Positions 46,000 through 55,169 are shown, counted from the stretch's first letter. The stretch: DNA of 64,000 nucleotides from Shimia sp040370365 (GCF_040370365.1 NZ_BAABWQ010000002.1:310001-374000), one strand, 5' to 3'. Made by a program: numbers and translations. The notes: generated by a model not told the origin, from the sequence alone.

Positions 46000-48162
46000 A
46001 TGCAGCAGCCGTTTGATCCAATTTTCAAGGGACTGCAATTGTACGATTTATCAAACTGGCGAAAGCTCACTGCGGACTACGGTTTTACGCTTCCTGAAGT
46101 AGAATTTCCCATCTCAGCGCCTCAAGTGCCGGGATTGCTATTTGAATTGAACAACCTACAAGCTGCTGCTCAGGCCAATTCGTTTGACGAACTCAATGGA
46201 GTCAGTGCGGCAGTTGCGGAGGAGATCATTCAAGCTCAGGCCAGCGCGACTGACAAGGTCGAGCGCTTGCTGCTCGAATATCTTCAGTTTGAGATATCGG
46301 TTGCACCTATGAAAGCTGCGATAGCGAGAGGTCGCTTTGATTGTGTTTTCGACTGGATACTCAATGGCCTGAGTGACCGCGTAGAATCCAGTTCTCAGCG
46401 AGAGTTTTTCCTCGAGAGACCGTTTCGCTTCATTGCCATACTAGTAGACATTCTTCCAGAACACTTCCCGAATTCGTTTTTGGAATGGGCTGATGTGTTT
46501 TTCTACTACTGCCTCCATCAATCTGCCCTGCAATCGCCAGCGGAGAAAATCGCCAAGCTTCTTGAGGGCACAGTCTTCCGGCTGCCGGCAGAACGTGAAT
46601 TAGTTGTTAGAGCATCGGTGAGCCTCATGTGTTGGGGGCGAGATGTGGGACATGAAACTGCGCCTACTATTGCCGTTGTGTTGAGAAGTTTTTACGGAGC
46701 AAAAGGAATATCGATAGACAACAAAGCACTGATTGCAAAAGCATTTTCCACCCGATGCTGCGACCTTATCGGCGACACTCACTACATTTGGGCAAAAACA
46801 CTGTTGGAAAAATTTGCCGATTTTTTAATCCCGAACGAACTTTTTCAGTTCCTATTCGCTTCCTTTGAAAACGTCGCTGATTGGGACCAGAACATTGAGC
46901 GGCTGATACACGCAGCATCCCAGCATTCGGATGAAGTTTGTCAAAACTATCTACTTTATTCAGATCAAGTGATTGCACTCGACAGGAAATCAAGTTTGCT
47001 CAGCCCTGTTGCAAAATTTGCGTTTGATCACGACCGGGCGTCGGATTTCTCTAAGGTTCTCGCGGCATGGTACCATGGAGAGATTGAAACCGCTGCCGCT
47101 GGAACTAGCGTGCTGTTGCCTTCGGCGATCTCAGGAATTGGGTTTCTCGGGGATGGGTCTGAAATGATTGAGTTTCGGGGCGAATTTGTTGAAGCCATCA
47201 AGGTTGTGGAAGCAATGAATGAAGCTACCAACAACGCGTTGGGAACAACGCGCACTGTGCAAGCTGGCCCCGAGCTTGATGCAGCACCGGAGCGTCCCGG
47301 GCAACCAAACAGAGATTTTGCAAGCGCATTCGAGGGAGCATTGTTCGACTTTTACAATGTTCCAGTTTTAGCCGAGAAACTGGCTGGATCGCCCGCCTTT
47401 ACATGTTTTCCCCACAACCTTCACCCGCTTCAGGCGCTGTTGTCGCGGGAGACGAATGAATGCTGGCCTTTGAGTTCGAGTCTACGGACTCCGCTTCGAG
47501 ATCGCCCAATTCGGCGGGCAGCCATCTGGGCTTCATGTGATGATTGGTATTCTGAAATGGAGGCGGCCTCGGCGTCGGAATTTCTGCAACGGCACGGTGT
47601 CGAAGCACATGTCTATCTTGGGCGTGAGCTTGGTCGAGATGACTTCTTCGCAATGTACCGCGATCGTGCCTATGACTTCATCCAAGTAATAGGGCATGGA
47701 GTTTTCGACCACTGGCAACTTGGTTCCTCAAAAATCCTCGTAAATCAGGGTGAGGTCGTTGCTGTAGACGACCTAGTTGACCTTCACCCAGAAAATGAAG
47801 GGAGGCGCCTTCTTTGTTTGAACATTTGTGATGGCGGCGTTTCAGATGGCTTGGGTGGGATACAAAAACTGGGGCTCGCACCTTCATTGGCCTCACCGGC
47901 ACAAGCGGCTGTTTCTCACCTTTGGCCCGTTGAGCCCCGAGTGGCTTCAGCCTTTGGTTTGACAATTTGCTCCGAGTTGGTGGCTGCACAAAATGACCAT
48001 TTTGGTGCATTTGCTTAAACTCTAAAAAGAGTTAGAGAACCTTGGGGGCAACGTGTTACGGCGCTGCGAGACCAGTTCGAAGGCGAAATCATGGAACGCC
48101 TTGAAAACTTCAATGCTCCAGGTGACATTTTCGATTGGGCTTCCCCGGTGTTCTTTCAGTAG
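46000..48162 (+). pseudogene. CHAT-domain protease with an in-frame stop codon
   Basis: The frame from ATG 46000 encodes 672 residues to a TAA at 48016-48018. The same frame continues for another 47 codons (TLKRVREPWG..., ending DWASPVFFQ) to a TAG at 48160-48162, and that tail looks like the normal C terminus of a CHAT domain. The N-terminal 450 residues are helical. The protease part has the catalytic pair: His566 in VIGHGVF and Cys610 in CLNICDGG. CHAT proteases act as defence or death effectors. The truncation removes about 48 residues but leaves both catalytic residues, so activity may be lost or only reduced. Confidence 0.72.
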
Positions 48163-48200
48163 CCAGAAACAGCTGTCATCAGGACCCTTTCCCCTTCGAC

Positions 48201-49208
48201 TCAGCAATAGTCATCCATACAATCCTCATAGCTGTCCCCGGTCAGCTCGCAAAACGTCTTGAGTGCCCCTTGAAGTGAGAAATACTGGTGTTCACTTCGA
48301 TGGTGGAAGAACTCGCCATGGATGGAAATCTGCGCGACTGCCCAATCCTTGATCGCATTGGGGCCGGGGTTGTGGGTCAAAACAACCAATGCATCTTCGA
48401 CGAGAGATTGTTGAACCACCAAGCTCTGATAGATGTCGTTTCGGGCGAAGACTTTGCCAAACACAAGGTTTTCCGCATATTGCCCCAGCGCGTCGTTACT
48501 CACTTCCGTTGGGCATTCGGGAAACTCCGTTGGGACCCGCCAGCGAACTTGGATGACCGAAGGGGTGAGAGACTCGTACTCTTCTGGGTCAGGCTCGAAA
48601 TCCGCACGTTCTGAGGTGCCGTATAGCCACTCACCAATTGCGCCACCACTGGGCACCGATCCGCTTTTTGCCCATTTCTCGAAACGCGATTTCGTTTTGG
48701 CGGCCTCGTCTTTCGATACAGTTCGCATCCAAGATACATCTGGATAGGAAGCCTCACTTTGGATTTTTGTCGGATCAGCTAGGAAGGCTTCTATTGACCC
48801 GTAGACCAGTTCAATGCGTCGCGCGGTGATCTCATTCAACAGGGCGTTTTCTAACCTCGTCAGCCATCGCAGGTTTTCCGGTCGGTTGTTCGCACGATTG
48901 GTGTCAATGTGATCCACTACGTGCTGATCTGTGGGCGGCTCGCCGTGAAATGCTGAGCAAACAATGCGGTGAACTGGTACACCCGCCAGATGCTGATATC
49001 CGGTTGTTTGGTTTTGGCGCCCGAAGGTCCACGTCTTGTCCAGTGGGCGGGCGCGCTTTCGATACTCATTGAAGCGATAAACCGCGCCGTTATCGCGAAC
49101 GAGATGCCGCTCACCCCGATATTCGACTTCGATTTCGTTTTCGTAGATTTCAAGCAGGTGATCTTGATCGCCCACTGGTGAATTCGTTTGATCCAAAGAT
49201 GGCATCAC
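48201..49208 (-). CDS. HNH endonuclease, 335 aa
   Basis: An N-terminal NUMOD4-like segment (EVEYRGERHLVRDNGAVYRFNEYRKRARPLD) leads into an HNH core HRIVCSAFHGEPPTDQHVVDHIDTNRANNRPENLRW with the three expected positions (His-Asn-His type, HVVDHID...NNRPENL). The C-terminal 200 residues are of unknown type. It is convergent with the CHAT gene and divergent from the integrase. Homing-type or defence functions are both possible; it is not homologous to the HNH protein of element 1. Confidence 0.8.
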   Translation of the reverse strand: MMPSLDQTNSPVGDQDHLLEIYENEIEVEYRGERHLVRDNGAVYRFNEYRKRARPLDKTWTFGRQNQTTGYQHLAGVPVHRIVCSAFHGEPPTDQHVVDHIDTNRANNRPENLRWLTRLENALLNEITARRIELVYGSIEAFLADPTKIQSEASYPDVSWMRTVSKDEAAKTKSRFEKWAKSGSVPSGGAIGEWLYGTSERADFEPDPEEYESLTPSVIQVRWRVPTEFPECPTEVSNDALGQYAENLVFGKVFARNDIYQSLVVQQSLVEDALVVLTHNPGPNAIKDWAVAQISIHGEFFHHRSEHQYFSLQGALKTFCELTGDSYEDCMDDYC

Positions 49209-49440
49209 ACTCTCCAGTGCAAAGTTGCCTCGGCCTTCCCCAGACTACTCGATCTGGTGCCGGTTGTTTTTGGCAGAAATGAAACAAGGCGTCAGGCGCT
49301 GCCTTATGCTCTGAAACGCAACGGAAGAATGTCGCGTGCGCAGGCAAGAAGTCAACCGACGATTGAAGGTCTGCAAACTTCAAACCCGTTTGACCTCTGG
49401 TTCAGTGCGATCAGTCGCGTCTCAGATCATCTAGGATTGT

Positions 49441-49472
49441 CCCTGACGTGGCATTTCCGGGTCTCTTATCAT
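49441..49472 (+). promoter_or_regulatory. E2 integrase promoter (CCCTGACG, 18 bp, TATCAT)
   Basis: CCCTGACG and TATCAT (in TCTTATCAT) with an 18-bp spacer, ending 6 bp before the integrase ATG. Same boxes and leaderless geometry as in element 1. Confidence 0.65.
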
Positions 49473-49478
49473 GACTCT

Positions 49479-50672
49479 ATGAAACAGAAACTCACCACCA
49501 AGCTCATCGAAACCAGAAAGCCCGATCCTAACAAGCGCGTTGACTATCGCGACACTGTTGTTCCCGGCTTGGTCCTTCGCGTAAACAAGTCCGGCACCAA
49601 AACCTTCAGTTTTCACAAGCGCATAAACGGAAAAATGAAGCGTTTGACCATCGGCCAGTTCGGACCGTTTTCCCTGACCGACGCTCGGGCACGAGCGCGA
49701 CAATTACTCTATGAAGTTGAAACGGGCCGTTTCGAACAGAACACCCGCATCGAGGTCGATACCAAGCCGACTTTGAGCGAAGTGATCCCAGATTACATTG
49801 AAAAATACGCCAAAGTTCACAACCGAGATAGCGACCGCAAGGCAGCACAGCTTGCCAAGTTTACAGCCTTGCTCAACATGCGAATTAACGAGATTAAACG
49901 CGCAGATGTGGTGAAAGCATGCGACGAGATCCAGAAATCTGCACCAATCGGCGTGAACCGCGCATTGGCTCATCTCAAACATCTAATGGGCTGGTGCGTA
50001 GAGCGGAGCTTGATCGAAGTTTCACCCATTGCCGGGATGAAGCCACGCGCCAAAGAACAACCTCGCAATCGGGTATTGAGCGACGAAGAGCTAGACGCTC
50101 TTTGGACAGCCTTTGAAGCAGAGGGTTATCCTTTTGGGGATTGCATGAAGCTTCTAGCCCTCAGCGGCCAGAGACGCGCCGAGGTTGCCGAGATGCGCTG
50201 GTCGGAACTAGACCTTGAAAAACGCCTTTGGACCTTGCCTGCCGAACGGGCCAAGAATGGGAGGCAACACACAGTCCCGATCACGGATGCCATGTTTGAT
50301 GTGTTGCGCAGGGTCCCTCCTTTCCTTGGGTCAGATTATGTATTCACGACGAAAGGTGTTACGCCGATCTCAGGATTCGGTCGCTTGAAAGAACGGTTCG
50401 ATAATGCATTGCCCGATGGCACTGAACCGTGGCACATCCATGACTTGCGTCGCACGATGTCCACCAACATGGCGCAAATCGGCATTCCGCAAGCTGTGAC
50501 CGAGGCGTTGCTGAACCACAAGACGGGTGTAGTCTCAGGCGTTGCGGCCATCTACAATGTCTATTCATACGCGGACGAGAAGCGCGAGGCGCTGGACAAG
50601 TGGAATGAGCATATCGAAAAAATCACAACGCCCAAGAATGCTCAGCAACTTGAAAGGCGACATCACGCCTGA
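49479..50672 (+). CDS. int: Tyrosine integrase of element 2
   Basis: The 397-aa protein is the same length as the E1 integrase and alignable throughout. It has a DUF4102-like N-terminal domain (GLVLRVNKSGTKTFSFHKRI), a core-binding domain, and a catalytic domain with Arg in SGQRRAEVAEMRW, HDLRRT, NHKTGVVSG and the Tyr region YNVYSY. ATG 49479 lies just after the promoter-like boxes; the same frame extends upstream to 49188, but that part overlaps the HNH gene start and has no integrase features. The two integrases differ substantially, in line with the CACCC versus TACCC arm boxes. Confidence 0.95.
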   Translation: MKQKLTTKLIETRKPDPNKRVDYRDTVVPGLVLRVNKSGTKTFSFHKRINGKMKRLTIGQFGPFSLTDARARARQLLYEVETGRFEQNTRIEVDTKPTLSEVIPDYIEKYAKVHNRDSDRKAAQLAKFTALLNMRINEIKRADVVKACDEIQKSAPIGVNRALAHLKHLMGWCVERSLIEVSPIAGMKPRAKEQPRNRVLSDEELDALWTAFEAEGYPFGDCMKLLALSGQRRAEVAEMRWSELDLEKRLWTLPAERAKNGRQHTVPITDAMFDVLRRVPPFLGSDYVFTTKGVTPISGFGRLKERFDNALPDGTEPWHIHDLRRTMSTNMAQIGIPQAVTEALLNHKTGVVSGVAAIYNVYSYADEKREALDKWNEHIEKITTPKNAQQLERRHHA

Positions 50673-51372
50673 ACGCTGGGTTGGATACGCGAGCAAAAAG
50701 TTCCCACCCAGCCAAAATCCGTGGTCCGAAATTTATACCAACGATGCGGCGGTCGAGATCGCAAAGACGATACGCCTTGAGAGTCCAGCCCAAATTGAAG
50801 AGCTTCGGCTTCAACTTGCTGCAACCGCCGAATACCTCCTGTCCGTTTTCGACTTCGTGGGCGGTTCCGCGACACCGGCACAAAAACTCGCTTGGGCCGC
50901 AAAGATCGATGATTTGTCCCGTCGATTGATGGCAGGCTTGGCCGATTCTGACGACCTGCTGTCATCCGTGGTTGTCCGCATAGGGAAAGAAAAGTCCTCC
51001 CGTTTTGTTCCGGCTTCGGAAATGAGGAAAAGGGTGAAGCAAACCGAAGCCACCGTGTCGAACCTACTTGAGTTAGTTCAAGCAGTCAGCGGCGCGCCGA
51101 AAGATGTCGGGGCAGCAACCGCGCATGCGGAAACAATGCAGGCAGTTGTCAACGGTATAACCGAAGTTTTCATCGATATCCGGGGCCTTGAGCATGTGAA
51201 GCGCTCCGCATCAGAAGGCAAAATAGATGGCGAATACCCAGAATTCATACGAGAGGCAGCGCGACCGCTCCTGGCGGCCTACTATTCAAAGTTCTCAAAA
51301 GATTCCACAAATCTAGAAAACCTAAACAGGCAAATTCAAAGAGCGGTTTCCGACTATCGATTTGACGATTGA
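50638..51372 (+). CDS. Unknown protein overlapping the E2 integrase gene, 244 aa
   Basis: ATG 50638 lies 35 bp inside the integrase gene. The protein is soluble and helical (AEYLLSVFDFVGGSATPAQKLAWAAKIDDLSRRLMAGL, MRKRVKQTEATVSNLLELVQAV), and I recognise no domain. It occupies the same place as the 213-aa E1 protein but is not visibly related to it. Confidence 0.72.
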   Translation: MLSNLKGDITPERWVGYASKKFPPSQNPWSEIYTNDAAVEIAKTIRLESPAQIEELRLQLAATAEYLLSVFDFVGGSATPAQKLAWAAKIDDLSRRLMAGLADSDDLLSSVVVRIGKEKSSRFVPASEMRKRVKQTEATVSNLLELVQAVSGAPKDVGAATAHAETMQAVVNGITEVFIDIRGLEHVKRSASEGKIDGEYPEFIREAARPLLAAYYSKFSKDSTNLENLNRQIQRAVSDYRFDD

Positions 51373-51450
51373 ACAGAACGTCTCACTTTGCAACGTTCTT
51401 GTTCATAGCATTGAAATGACAAGCTAAATTAACTGCGCCACAACTGTGTC

Positions 51451-51464
51451 AGGAACCGGTTCCT
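51451..51464. promoter_or_regulatory. 14-bp palindrome upstream of E2 alpA
   Basis: AGGAACCGGTTCCT is perfectly symmetric and lies 22 bp before the alpA ATG. It is a candidate operator for AlpA autoregulation or for another repressor. Confidence 0.42.
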
Positions 51465-51486
51465 TTCAGAAACGAAAGGAAAAACT

Positions 51487-51711
51487 ATGACAGACAGTAT
51501 GGCAAATAAGACCCTCGTTACGCGCGAAGACCTGAAGCGCATGGGCATCAACGTGTCGAACACCACGAAACTGCGCTGGGAGGCCCAAGGGCGTTTCCCT
51601 CGTCGTATCAGGATGGGTGGAACCACCGTCGCGTGGTTCATGTCAGAGATCGAAGACTGGCTTACCGAACGTTCCGAAGAGCGCGTCCGCACTCACTACG
51701 CAGACTACTGA
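51487..51711 (+). CDS. AlpA-like DNA-binding protein / excisionase candidate (E2)
   Basis: The 74-aa protein has the winged-helix segment TREDLKRMGINVSNTTKLRWEAQGRFPRRIRMGGTTVAWFMSEIEDWL, very close to the E1 protein. GAAAGGA precedes the ATG. Conservation of alpA is visibly higher than that of the integrases. It likely regulates integration/excision or replication. Confidence 0.88.
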   Translation: MTDSMANKTLVTREDLKRMGINVSNTTKLRWEAQGRFPRRIRMGGTTVAWFMSEIEDWLTERSEERVRTHYADY

Positions 51712-51761
51712 TTGGGGGATTTCAAGCCCCTTTTCCCAACAGAAAAGTAAGAGGAAACACC

Positions 51762-53573
51762 ATGCGACGAAAAAATCGCGTGTCCGATGCGATGCGCTCC
51801 AAATCAATACTGGGCGCTGCGAAAGCCCAAGTTAAAGCTGGGCGAAAGGTAGTACTGACCTATGGGATACTCGAGGATGGACGCTGTGCCTGCAAGCGTG
51901 ACGACTGCCCATCCCCCGGCAAGCACCCCTTATCCAAGTTCTTCCCAAATGGTGTGAATAGCGCAACCGATGATATCGCACTGGTGCAAAGAGCCCTGCG
52001 ACGGCATACCAATGCAAACCTCGCTATATCTCTCTCTGGATTGACTGTCGTTGATGTAGACGGTGATGCAGGGCGCGCAGCCGTGAAACGGCTTGACCTT
52101 CCAGATACGGTCAAGGTGTTCACTGGAAGAGGTTACCATCTGTATTTCGAAGGCGAGTTATCCGAGGGCACCTTCAAGGCAGAAAAACTCGACGTCCTAA
52201 CTGGCGGCAACAGGATGGCGATGGTTCCTCCCAGCAACCATCCCTAGGGCAAGCTATATCGCTGCTCCACGCGGTGTCCCTCACAAATGGCAACCCTGCC
52301 GAATAACCTGAGCAGTCTCAGACCCAAACGAACGCAGCAAGGGCAAGAGCGGTCACAATCGGAGTCAAAAGACCTCGTCATTAAAAGAGGTGGGCGCAAC
52401 GATTTTTTCTTTCGCTCCGCTTGCTTCCTGCGTCGGCGGTTCGACGACGAAGATGCGGTTGAGGCCATGCTGGAAGCCTTGAACAACGATTTCACTGAAA
52501 CGCCGTTGTCGGCCAGCGAGTTGCACGCCGCCATTCAGAGCAGTGGAAACTATGTCGAGGACACAACCGCACTGTTCGGCCCACCAAAAACGACCGAGCC
52601 CTTGCCGATGGAATTCCTCTATTACCCATACATCCCGTATTTTGGCGTGACTCTCCTTGCGGGTAATCCCGGTATGGGTAAGTCGCTTTTAGTGACCAAG
52701 CTGATCGCTGCGGTGACTACAGGGACGCCTTGGCCGCTCACGGACGAGTGTGCGCCGAAAGGCAAGGTCCTCATGCTGTCTGCTGAAGACAACTGGCAGA
52801 GGGTGACATTGCCGCGATTGCTAGAGAACAACGCGGACATCAACCAAATCCGCGTGATGAACCGCTTCAAAATTTTGTCGCCAGAGAACCTTGAGGCGAT
52901 GGCGCGTTACATCGAGCAAGAACGGCCCAAGCTGGTAGTGATCGACACGCTTACCGCCTACATGGGCAGTGGGCGGGATATGAACCGGCAAAACGAAGTC
53001 GGGGAATTTCTGGGTCGACTGACCGAGATTGCTGAAGACGCCGGGTGTGCTGTGCTGGCAATTGGCCACCTGAACAAGCAATCGGCAGAACACCCTCTGT
53101 ACCGCATAGTTGGCTCCATCGGCTTCGCCGCAAGCATTCGGTCCGCTCTTTTTTACGGTACAGACCCAACAGATCGGTCACGTTTCGCACTGGCGCACGG
53201 CAAGGCCAATGCCAGCGAACTCGGCAAAACGATCATTTTCGAGCGTTTCGGTGGAGGCCGCGACGGAACACCGGTCCTGCACCCGGTGGAATTCTCAGCC
53301 GCGAATGAAGCTGAAGTTTGCAGAGTCGAAACGAATTCCGTCGGCAGACCCGCATCAGCCGCCGACGCCGCGCGAGAGTTCATTCTCGAATTTCTTTCCG
53401 AAAAGCCGGTCAAGTGGGAGAAGATCGAAAGCGCTGTGACAGCCCGGAGCCTTGCATCAGCCGGTACATTGAACGCCCTACGGGCTGAAATGGCGAAGTC
53501 AGGCGAGATCGAGCAAGTGGGTAAGGGAAAAAGTAGCCGCTGGAAGCTCGGACGGCCCACTGCCGAGGAGTGA
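51762..53573 (+). pseudogene. PrimPol-helicase replication protein interrupted by an amber codon (E2)
   Basis: ATG 51762 (AGAGG upstream) opens a prim-pol domain: CPSPGKHPLSKFFPNGVNSAT, VVDVDGDAG (catalytic Asp pair), GYHLYF, and the family motif PPSNHP. The next codon is TAG (52245-52247). Reading on in the same frame gives GKLYRC, the normal continuation of that motif, and then 428 more residues with a RecA/RepA-type ATPase (Walker A AGNPGMGKSLLV, Walker B LVVIDTLTAYMG, then VLAIGHLNKQ). The undamaged protein would be about 603 aa. A one-base change from a serine codon (TCG) would explain the stop. The C-terminal part could still start at ATG 52287 as a separate helicase. Confidence 0.82.
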
Positions 53574-53616
53574 TCGTTATAATAATTCGTGTACAATAAT
53601 TTTTATATCGAATGAG

Positions 53617-53646
53617 GGGCGGGCTTAGGTCCGTCCTTCACTTTTT
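53617..53646 (+). terminator. Probable terminator after the E2 replication gene
   Basis: GGGCGG and CCGTCC (with one G-T pair) form a hairpin around an 8-base loop, followed by TTCACTTTTT, 44 bp after the stop codon. Confidence 0.5.
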
Positions 53647-53681
53647 GGAGGCCAGCGTGGGCTTGGGGTGCGGAGCGGCTG

Positions 53682-53768
53682 GGAGCCGGAAGTCTCGGCA
53701 GTATGTATGACCCCTTGTCTGCCCACGAGGCAAGCGCAGTAAAAAAAACGCCTGCCCCCATACCTCCT
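53682..53768. other. Conserved non-coding block A (E2 copy)
   Basis: Counterpart of 40108-40190 in E1: shared GGGAGCC/GGAGCC, the identical core ATGACCCCTTGTCTGCCC, an A-run and ACGCCT. It lies at the same place, between the replication gene and the DUF2628-like gene. The rest of the 384-bp gap shows only patchy similarity to E1. Confidence 0.5.
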
Positions 53769-53957
53769 GCGCCAGCACCCAATTGAGTGTCCGGCAAGCC
53801 TGTCTAGGGCGACACGAGGACTATGTATCAGTCTGTCGGGTGCGAGCCTGAGCTAAATCTCTGATTCTTTTCAAAGAGTCCGCACCTGTGTCGGGTATCG
53901 TGCGGGTGTTTGGGGTTCCACTTGGATAGCAATCCGCCGATTTGAGCGCTCTTTCGA

Positions 53958-54188
53958 TCATTTCTGCACCCAGCCTTGACGGTGGAAGTGGCGCAGCACG
54001 ATTGAACGGTTGTAGAGCGGGAAGCCAATCCAGAGACCATTGAGGGTGAAGAACGAAAAGATCGCCCATAGCCACATGCCCTTGAACAGATAGTAGAATG
54101 GTCCGAATAGCAGGCACCAAAGCCTATGCCAGTTGCCGAGAATGACTTTCGTTTCGCCGTTGAAGCCCCACTTTGCGCTGATGGCCAT
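53958..54188 (-). CDS. DUF2628-like small membrane protein (E2)
   Basis: The 76-aa protein shares the core LGNWHRLWCLLFGPFYY and the hydrophobic hairpin with the E1 protein; most differences are conservative. ATG 54188 has GGAGG 9 bp upstream; a TTG two codons earlier is less likely. A promoter-like pair CTGACC/TATCGA lies upstream. Confidence 0.8.
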   Translation of the reverse strand: MAISAKWGFNGETKVILGNWHRLWCLLFGPFYYLFKGMWLWAIFSFFTLNGLWIGFPLYNRSIVLRHFHRQGWVQK

Positions 54189-54225
54189 TTTCAAATTCCT
54201 CCGTGGAAAGTTGGTTGATGTAATC

Positions 54226-54255
54226 TCGATAAGAAAGTTGCGGAGTCCGGTCAGG
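54226..54255 (-). promoter_or_regulatory. E2 DUF2628-like gene promoter (CCTGACC, TATCGA)
   Basis: Minus-strand CTGACC and TATCGA (in TCTTATCGA) with a 17-bp spacer, 38 bp before the ATG at 54188. One base shorter in the spacer than the other five members of the set. Confidence 0.5.
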
Positions 54256-54407
54256 TGAAACCCTGCGGGCCTATGTAGAGGCTGCGTAAGAGCCCAATAC
54301 TGGCTTTAACCATCTGTGCAGACGGCGGGGCGGGGCAGCACCTCAGTGAGCCAAGCAGCGCTTCCGGCGAGAATTCGCAGCGTATGATCGGAAAATGCCC
54401 GACGTGG

Positions 54408-54474
54408 CCCTGCTGGCTCATTGTAACGCCGCCGCGCACGCGTTTAGCTCAACCTGCCGGGGATTTGTTGCAGG
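54408..54474. other. Conserved non-coding block B (E2 copy)
   Basis: Matches 40786-40852 of E1. It ends exactly where the inserted GIY-YIG gene stops (54475), so the insertion left this block intact. Confidence 0.5.
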
Positions 54475-54855
54475 TCATTGTGAGTTGCATACCGGCAGCG
54501 CCCCGTGCGCTTCGACATGCTCCCAGATCAGCCGCCGTTCGGCGTAAGCGATGTAAGGGTGAAGAATGTGATCCGATGGATCGATCCCATCAGGTAAATG
54601 CACCGAGACCCACATGCCTGATGTGTCACCGTTGAAAACACCGTGAAAGGTGACGCCCCCTGCATGGCCTTTCTTACCGGTCGACGCCGATCTGTGGAAC
54701 TGGCGTATCCGGTTCCTGATCCCTTTCGTCGCCCATGTCCTGCCTATGTAGACGGTGTTGGTTGGTTCTCCGCGCGAGATTACATAAATGCCTGCCTGCT
54801 GCGGCAAACTCGCTCGATCTACCCATTCGATTGGTTCGGTGAGTTGAAGACCCAT
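54475..54855 (-). CDS. GIY-YIG nuclease-family protein
   Basis: The 126-aa protein has the GIY-YIG signature AGIYVISRG...NTVYIGRTWATKGIRNRIRQF, with the catalytic Arg in the third motif, and a Glu in the later helix (YAERRLIWEHVEAHGALP). No DNA-recognition domain is seen. It has no counterpart in element 1, where the flanking conserved sequences are nearly adjacent, so it looks like an insertion into the backbone. It could be a homing-type nuclease or a small defence nuclease. Confidence 0.78.
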   Translation of the reverse strand: MGLQLTEPIEWVDRASLPQQAGIYVISRGEPTNTVYIGRTWATKGIRNRIRQFHRSASTGKKGHAGGVTFHGVFNGDTSGMWVSVHLPDGIDPSDHILHPYIAYAERRLIWEHVEAHGALPVCNSQ

Positions 54856-55169
54856 AGCGCCCCGATCTGCGAGCGCCCTCGCGGTTGACTGGTGATCGGG
54901 GTGTTAGAAAACCGCGGTGACACGGTCCCTGTGCCTTTAGCCGGAGCCTGTTGTATAACACAGGCACCCCGACCATAGGGTCAAAGGTATTCAACCGCCG
55001 AAGCGGTCTAAGTCACCGAGGGGTTTCTAAGCCCCAACGCAGGTGCGTCTCCTGCATCGAGATCAGTGGTAGCAGCAATTCGAGAAAAGCTAAAGATGCG
55101 CTGGGGTTATCCCTGACAGGATCGCAGCCTGCGTCTTATCGATCTCCATCAGAACCAGAGGAGACTGAC
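54856..55169. other. Gap upstream of the E2 66-aa gene
   Basis: About 314 bp between divergent genes. The last 60 bp hold the conserved promoter and leader of the 66-aa gene. The rest belongs to the inserted segment carrying the GIY-YIG gene and contains a short inverted repeat GCCTGT...ACAGGC near 54945-54965. No further gene is supported. Confidence 0.45.
55111..55142 (+). promoter_or_regulatory. E2 66-aa gene promoter (CCCTGACA, 18 bp, TATCGA)
   Basis: CCCTGACA and TATCGA with an 18-bp spacer, 27 bp before ATG 55170. Identical boxes and distances to the E1 copy although the spacer sequence differs. Confidence 0.62.

Noticed and set aside
49188..49478. 97-residue N-terminal extension of the E2 integrase
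   Set aside because: It overlaps the HNH gene start, lies before the conserved promoter boxes and has no integrase features; the 397-aa form matches the E1 integrase in length.
52245..52247. TAG read as pyrrolysine, or a variant genetic code
   Set aside because: E2 also has an in-frame TAA elsewhere, and intact genes in the window end in TAG and TAA (for example the methyltransferase and opgH). A simple nonsense change is more likely.
53603..53797. Minus-strand 64-aa frame over block A in E2
   Set aside because: The equivalent frame in E1 gives a different protein; only the DNA is conserved, and there is no ribosome site.
53821..54120. Minus-strand 99-aa frame overlapping the E2 DUF2628-like gene
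   Set aside because: Most of it is an out-of-frame reading of that gene. A short tail (LKRIRDL) has a partial match in E1 but is too weak to call a gene.
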